Source: CAYSLA01 sp964431685
GTDB lineage: Bacteria; Armatimonadota; UBA5829
Reading direction: 5' to 3'
NCBI GenBank assembly: GCA_964431685.1
Contig: CAYSLA010000131.1
Coordinates: 1-9,671 of the forward strand
Length of the DNA stretch: 9,671 nt
Position 1 is the first letter of the stretch, and every line of letters begins with the position of its first letter. The notes below the pieces were generated by a model that was given only the letters and a program-made list of their open reading frames with translations, searched no databases and was not told the origin of the DNA. Of the stretch, positions 6,313-9,671 are shown one piece after another. A program made the position numbers and the translations under genes.

Positions 6313-6378
6313 GATGCTATCACCGTCATCCGGCAACCGGGTTCGCAACCTGATTGGGGCTTGACTGCCGGAAATGTT

Positions 6379-6383
6379 GGAGG
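6379..6383 (+). promoter_or_regulatory. Shine-Dalgarno site deciding the terC TTG start
   Basis: GGAGG at 6379-6383 lies 6 nt before the TTG at 6390. The ATG at 6385 is out of frame, and the earlier in-frame TTG at 6354 has no comparable site. The site lies beyond the terminator, so control is by transcription rather than by sequestration of this site. Confidence 0.75.
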
Positions 6384-6389
6384 AATGAG

Positions 6390-7436
6390 TTGGATTATCC
6401 GATAAGCTGGTGGATTGGATTTAACGTGTTTGTGCTCGCGATGCTTGCCTTGGACCTCGGGGTCTTCCACCGCAAGGCGCACGTGGTCTCGGTGAGAGAA
6501 GCCCTTACCTGGACAGGCGTATGGATAGGATTGGCCCTGGTTTTCAACGCGTGCATCTATTTCGTTCTGGGGCACGAGCCGGCGCTGCAGTTTCTGACCG
6601 GTTACCTCATAGAGAAGTCTCTGAGCATGGACAACGTGTTTGTGTTCTACCTGATTTTCACTTGTTTCGCCGTACCAGCTATGTACCAGCACAGAGTGCT
6701 ATTCTGGGGAATTCTTGGGGCACTGATTATGCGCGCTATACTCATTGCCTGCGGAATCACCCTCTTGAACAAGTTCCACTGGATTATCTACATTTTTGGA
6801 GGGTTCCTCATCATTACCGGGATAAAGATGGCTCTTTCCAAGGAAACAGAGATTCATCCCGAAAAGAACCCGGTCTTGAAGCTGTCCCGAAAGTATCTCC
6901 CGGTAACCACTGATTATGAGGGCCAGAAGTTCTTTGTCAGGATCAAGGGTGTGGTACACGCGACTCCTCTGTTCGTGGTACTTCTCCTTGTTGAGACGAC
7001 TGATGTAGTCTTCGCCGTAGACTCAATTCCAGCAATCATTGCCATCACCCGTGATCCATTCCTTGTGTATACGTCTAATATATTCGCTATTCTGGGCCTC
7101 AGGACCCTGTATTTTGCCTTGGCTGGGATGGTGAAATTATTCCATTACCTGCACTACGGTTTTGCCGTAGTGCTGGCATTTGTGGGAGTTAAGATGCTCA
7201 TCTCGGAAGCATACAAGATCCCGATATTGATCTCGCTGAGCGTGATCATCGGTGTTCTGACAATATCCGTTCTAGCTTCACTGATGAAAGCCCGCCGCGA
7301 TGGAATAGACCTCTCACTGGCTGAACCTGTGGTGTGCCCAGTCGAAGGGTTTGGACAGTCAGTCGCTCACGGTTGCAGACTGGAACCAGGAGACGAAGGC
7401 CAGCACGAAGACGCTGACAGCAACAAGTCTCATTGA
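6390..7436 (+). CDS. terC: TerC/Alx family integral membrane protein, probable Mn2+ exporter
   Basis: The 348-aa protein is polytopic, with about nine hydrophobic segments. TerC/Alx-family intramembrane acidic residues are visible: Asp22 in ALDLGVFHRK, Asp81 in EKSLSMDNVF, and Asp205 and Asp211 in ETTDVVFAVDS, followed by the family signature SNIFAILGLRTLYFAL. TerC/Alx/MeeF proteins are linked to Mn2+ efflux and to metalation of secreted enzymes. The upstream Mn riboswitch supports Mn export in the inner membrane here. Translation most likely begins at TTG 6390, set by GGAGG 6 nt upstream; the TTG at 6354 would add residues without homology features. The C-terminal ~45 residues after MKARRDG are hydrophilic, acidic and His-containing, longer than many relatives, and might be a metal-binding cytosolic tail. 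The stop codon is 1 nt from that of the convergent pilin-like gene. Confidence 0.93.
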   Translation: MDYPISWWIGFNVFVLAMLALDLGVFHRKAHVVSVREALTWTGVWIGLALVFNACIYFVLGHEPALQFLTGYLIEKSLSMDNVFVFYLIFTCFAVPAMYQHRVLFWGILGALIMRAILIACGITLLNKFHWIIYIFGGFLIITGIKMALSKETEIHPEKNPVLKLSRKYLPVTTDYEGQKFFVRIKGVVHATPLFVVLLLVETTDVVFAVDSIPAIIAITRDPFLVYTSNIFAILGLRTLYFALAGMVKLFHYLHYGFAVVLAFVGVKMLISEAYKIPILISLSVIIGVLTISVLASLMKARRDGIDLSLAEPVVCPVEGFGQSVAHGCRLEPGDEGQHEDADSNKSH

Positions 7437-7437
7437 T

Positions 7438-9009
7438 CTAGTTGGGAAGCACTTTCCAGGACATTCTGTCGTACTGTCCAGTGGTCGGATAGAATGGTGG
7501 CGGGTTGCTCGCGAGTCGGGGGTCGTAGTTGTAGTCCTTCGCGTAGCCGGTGGACATTACGCCGCCGCTGATGGTTCCCACGGCGCCTCTGGTGCTCTGG
7601 ATGAGTCCGCCTATTACTTTCAGAGTACTCGTGCTGCCGCGGTTATAGTTGTTGACCGAAATGCTGCCGTCAACTGTCGAGCTTCCTGCCATCATTACTG
7701 CGTTTATCTCCCGCGGAGGATGATTGTAAGCGGTTGTTCCGTCGTCGGCGATCTTAATATCCTGAGCGACCAACCCCAGTGTACCCGCGAGGAGGTTCGC
7801 GCTTGCTGAAGCGTCCATGGTCTTATCAGGCCTCGTGTTGTAGACTATGTCGCCGCTTATGGTGATGTCCTTTCCTGCGTTCGTATCTGTGGCGATTGTG
7901 TACTCCGAACGCCGGACTATCGCACCGCCGGTGACCTTGTTGTCAGCAAGGGTTCCTCTCAGAGAAGTGATGTGCCCGGTGCAGTAGATCACTCCGTTGG
8001 AGAAAGAAGTCGCCGACGTCGGGCTTCCCGTACCGACAGGCCCTGTGACCGAGGTCGTGCCCGCAGTCTTGTCGAATGTGATCACGGTCGTGTTGGAGCT
8101 CTGTCCCACGGTCATACGCTGGTTGCCACTTGCGTCGACGGACATAGCAATAGTGCAGTCCCCTCTGATGTAGATACCTCCGCCGCTTCCGGCGCGCATG
8201 TATACACCGTTTGTGCTGGGAAACCCGGATGATCCGCCCCAGGCGGCCTCCTTCTGCGCGGATGTCGAACTGGGCAGCGAAATCGGATCGACTCCCAGTT
8301 TATAGCCTTTGCTTCCATTGAGAAAGACCTTCTGATAGTCTGTCTCGGTAGTTGGCCTTGAGGGCGAGTAGCTGATGCTTGTCCCGGAACCGGTCACCTG
8401 GTCCAGGAAAATCGGTCTTCGGGGTGTATTGGACGACCAACCGGAGTAGTTGATGTTGAAGTTCGTGCCACTTCTGTTGTTGCTGTGCACGGGACCGTCA
8501 ATCTTGTCTTTCGAGTTCCACCAGATGGCGCTGCCGCCTGTCGATGTCTCACGATCCGTGAAATATGCATATTTCCCGAAGGAAGACTGTCGGACGACAA
8601 CCTCAACTGTGCGTGATTCCGCACCCACCGTACCAATTGAGACGATCTTGTATATTTTGAGGAACTGGGTCGGGTTGTCGGAATCAGGAACGACTTGCAC
8701 ACTGTACGAAGTCCCAGAAGGCGCCGCCGGTATGGTAGGTACAATCGCTGCGGTTCCCGTCGGCGGATAGGGCCGGTCTTTCAGCCACAGTGCCCCGAGT
8801 TCAGCGCCTGATTCGGCCACGCTGAGCGCAGCCGAGGCAGACTGCTGTTTTCGATTTGCACGGATTGCACCCGTCGTTACACTCAAGACCACTACAGTCA
8901 TAGTGATCAGGAGGCTCAGCGCGCCAACTACTATGACCATAGTCAACCCGCGAGCCTGTCCCGAGCCCCGCCGTCTATATTGCCTGTTCCTGCACGTCGT
9001 AGTATTCAT
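7438..9009 (-). CDS. PilX-like minor pilin with DUF4900-type surface domain
   Basis: The 523-aa protein begins with a basic leader ending QARG, then LTMVIVVGALSLLITMTVVVL. This is a class-III-type prepilin signal with cleavage expected after Gly21 and a membrane/pilus helix at about 22-45. The residue at mature +5 is Ile rather than Glu, as is usual for PilX/GspK-type tip subunits. AALSVAESGAELG, the common PilX segment, follows. The rest is Gly/Ser/Thr-rich with many beta-strand steps, a KIDGPVHSN motif (about residue 170) typical of DUF4900-type proteins, and a YDPRLASNPPPFYP tail. It is predicted to be displayed on a type IV pilus or pseudopilus, perhaps at the tip; adhesion is inference. 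Its ATG shares the A of the upstream TAA (TAATG), so translation is coupled. No terminator is visible after its stop. Confidence 0.78.
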   Translation of the reverse strand: MNTTTCRNRQYRRRGSGQARGLTMVIVVGALSLLITMTVVVLSVTTGAIRANRKQQSASAALSVAESGAELGALWLKDRPYPPTGTAAIVPTIPAAPSGTSYSVQVVPDSDNPTQFLKIYKIVSIGTVGAESRTVEVVVRQSSFGKYAYFTDRETSTGGSAIWWNSKDKIDGPVHSNNRSGTNFNINYSGWSSNTPRRPIFLDQVTGSGTSISYSPSRPTTETDYQKVFLNGSKGYKLGVDPISLPSSTSAQKEAAWGGSSGFPSTNGVYMRAGSGGGIYIRGDCTIAMSVDASGNQRMTVGQSSNTTVITFDKTAGTTSVTGPVGTGSPTSATSFSNGVIYCTGHITSLRGTLADNKVTGGAIVRRSEYTIATDTNAGKDITISGDIVYNTRPDKTMDASASANLLAGTLGLVAQDIKIADDGTTAYNHPPREINAVMMAGSSTVDGSISVNNYNRGSTSTLKVIGGLIQSTRGAVGTISGGVMSTGYAKDYNYDPRLASNPPPFYPTTGQYDRMSWKVLPN

Positions 9010-9560
9010 TAATAGTTCCGCAAATACACCACACGCTGAGTGAGTTCGGTTTCTCTGTGCCCACGCGAGACATACTGTCGCGCAACGACTGTTATCTTGA
9101 TGGACCGGGCCGTGTCATACTCGAATGTCAGCGAGTTAACTCCTCTTTTGACCAGAGTAAGAACGCCGTCTTGCGCACGCCACAGATTCGAACCTGCGGC
9201 TCCCAACGTTCCCGACACACCTGAAAGGTAGTAGTCGATCGGATGGGCTGTGTCTGGTTGGCTGCGGTCGTAGTACCCGTCCGCTGTCACCATCGGCTTG
9301 ATTATTCGCAACTGGTGGCCGTCGGAAAGCATGCTTACGCTCTTGGCCTCTCGGACATCGTTCACTATCCTCTGCATTGCGAGGACCGCGCCCGTGTCGG
9401 TATCTATCTTTGCTAACTCACCATCGTAGCACCGGAGCGCGCCCACCAACATTGAAGCTGTTGGGACGAGTATCAGCGCGGTGATGGAGACAGCCACCAG
9501 CATATCTACCATCGTGATCCCTTTTTGACTCTTCGCTATTCCCACGTGTCTACTCAACAT
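9009..9560 (-). CDS. Minor pseudopilin, PilW/GspJ/ComGF-like
   Basis: This 183-aa protein has a short basic leader ending SQKG14, then ITMVDMLVAVSITALILVP. This is a type IV prepilin motif processed after Gly14 by a PilD-type peptidase. The mature +5 position, normally Glu, is Asp19. A soluble domain follows with the MQRIVNDVREAKSV segment typical of PilW/GspJ minor pilins (an alpha-spine followed by strands such as LTLVKRGVNSLTFEYD). It would be an inner-membrane precursor that enters the pilus initiation complex. The ATG at 9560 overlaps the upstream pseudopilin end by 11 nt, and its own stop overlaps the next start by 1 nt, so the three genes form one operon. PilW and GspJ cannot be separated from this sequence alone. 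Confidence 0.8.
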   Translation of the reverse strand: MLSRHVGIAKSQKGITMVDMLVAVSITALILVPTASMLVGALRCYDGELAKIDTDTGAVLAMQRIVNDVREAKSVSMLSDGHQLRIIKPMVTADGYYDRSQPDTAHPIDYYLSGVSGTLGAAGSNLWRAQDGVLTLVKRGVNSLTFEYDTARSIKITVVARQYVSRGHRETELTQRVVYLRNY

Positions 9561-9671
9561 TAGCGATATAGGCCCTCACTGTGTATGAACTACTGTTGCC
9601 CGCTCTACGCGGGCCGGCACGCCAGGATACCGTCACTGTCGCGACTTTTACTCTGGATTCGGTGGCGTGCG
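9550..9671 (-). CDS. C-terminal fragment of a pseudopilin (PilV/GspI-like), cut by the window edge
   Basis: Reading the minus strand from the window edge (first full codon at 9669) gives 39 residues ending at a TAG at 9552-9550. They include VATVTVSWRAG, then a short loop, and YTVRAYIANVE at the C terminus. A late VTVSW strand followed by a paired strand ending near the stop is typical of PilV/GspI-type minor pilins. The position upstream of the PilW-like gene and the 11-nt overlap fit the usual PilV-PilW-PilX order. The N-terminal prepilin motif lies outside the window, so the assignment is provisional. Confidence 0.6.
   Translation of the reverse strand, partial: HATESRVKVATVTVSWRAGPRRAGNSSSYTVRAYIANVE

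Larger units (their letters stand above)
5774..6389. other. 616-nt regulatory intergenic region between the divergent DUF255 and terC genes
   Basis: In order it holds the leaderless-type promoter for the DUF255 gene (5780-5807, -), then about 110 nt in which I see nothing recognisable. Next come repeat copy 2 (5916-5971), a consensus promoter reading right (5992-6020), and about 88 nt of leader without recognised structure. After these come a CRISPR-repeat-like hairpin (6109-6145), the Mn riboswitch aptamer (6161-6271) with its overlapping terminator (6262-6312), and the terC ribosome site (6379-6383). Open frames crossing this stretch on either strand have no recognisable protein features and run through the RNA elements, so I do not call them genes. 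Confidence 0.8.

Overview
The window looks like a mid-GC chromosome segment from a bacterium, probably a diderm with type IV pili or a related pseudopilus. Three things suggest this: near-consensus sigma70-type promoters, tightly packed operons, and a run of minor pilins that includes a long Gly/Ser/Thr-rich PilX-like protein with DUF4900-type features. Such proteins are common in Armatimonadota and some other non-model phyla, but the phylum cannot be fixed from this sequence. No phage, IS or plasmid gene is visible.

Left part (1-3643, + strand): the tail of an upstream terminator is followed by a perfect TTGACA-N17-TATAAT promoter and four overlapping or nearly touching genes. These are a long-form glucose-1-phosphate thymidylyltransferase (rmlA), a short RmlC-family cupin epimerase, dTDP-glucose 4,6-dehydratase (rmlB), and an SH3b plus NlpC/P60 cell-wall peptide hydrolase. 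The first three make a dTDP-4-keto-6-deoxyhexose, such as the dTDP-L-rhamnose precursor. No rmlD reductase is present in the window. The NlpC/P60 gene carries a 56-nt palindromic repeat read in frame as a linker.

Middle (3686-5773, - strand): a DUF255/YyaL-type protein with an N-terminal thioredoxin-like CxxC domain and a six-hairpin-glycosidase-like remainder. Its promoter places the transcription start on the ATG, so its mRNA is probably leaderless.

Intergenic region 5774-6389: this is the densest regulatory stretch. It holds the leaderless promoter (-), a second copy of the 56-nt repeat in the opposite orientation, and a consensus promoter (+). These are followed by a solitary 37-nt hairpin that looks like a single CRISPR repeat, and then a yybP-ykoY (manganese) riboswitch with a mutually exclusive intrinsic terminator. 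The riboswitch precedes a TerC/Alx-family membrane protein (6390-7436), which fits Mn-controlled Mn efflux.

Right part (7438-9671, - strand): a prepilin operon read right to left. It contains the C-terminal end of a PilV/GspI-like pseudopilin, a PilW/GspJ-like pseudopilin with Asp at mature position +5, and the large PilX-like DUF4900-type protein. All three overlap by a few bases. The last gene ends 1 nt from the terC stop codon, tail to tail.
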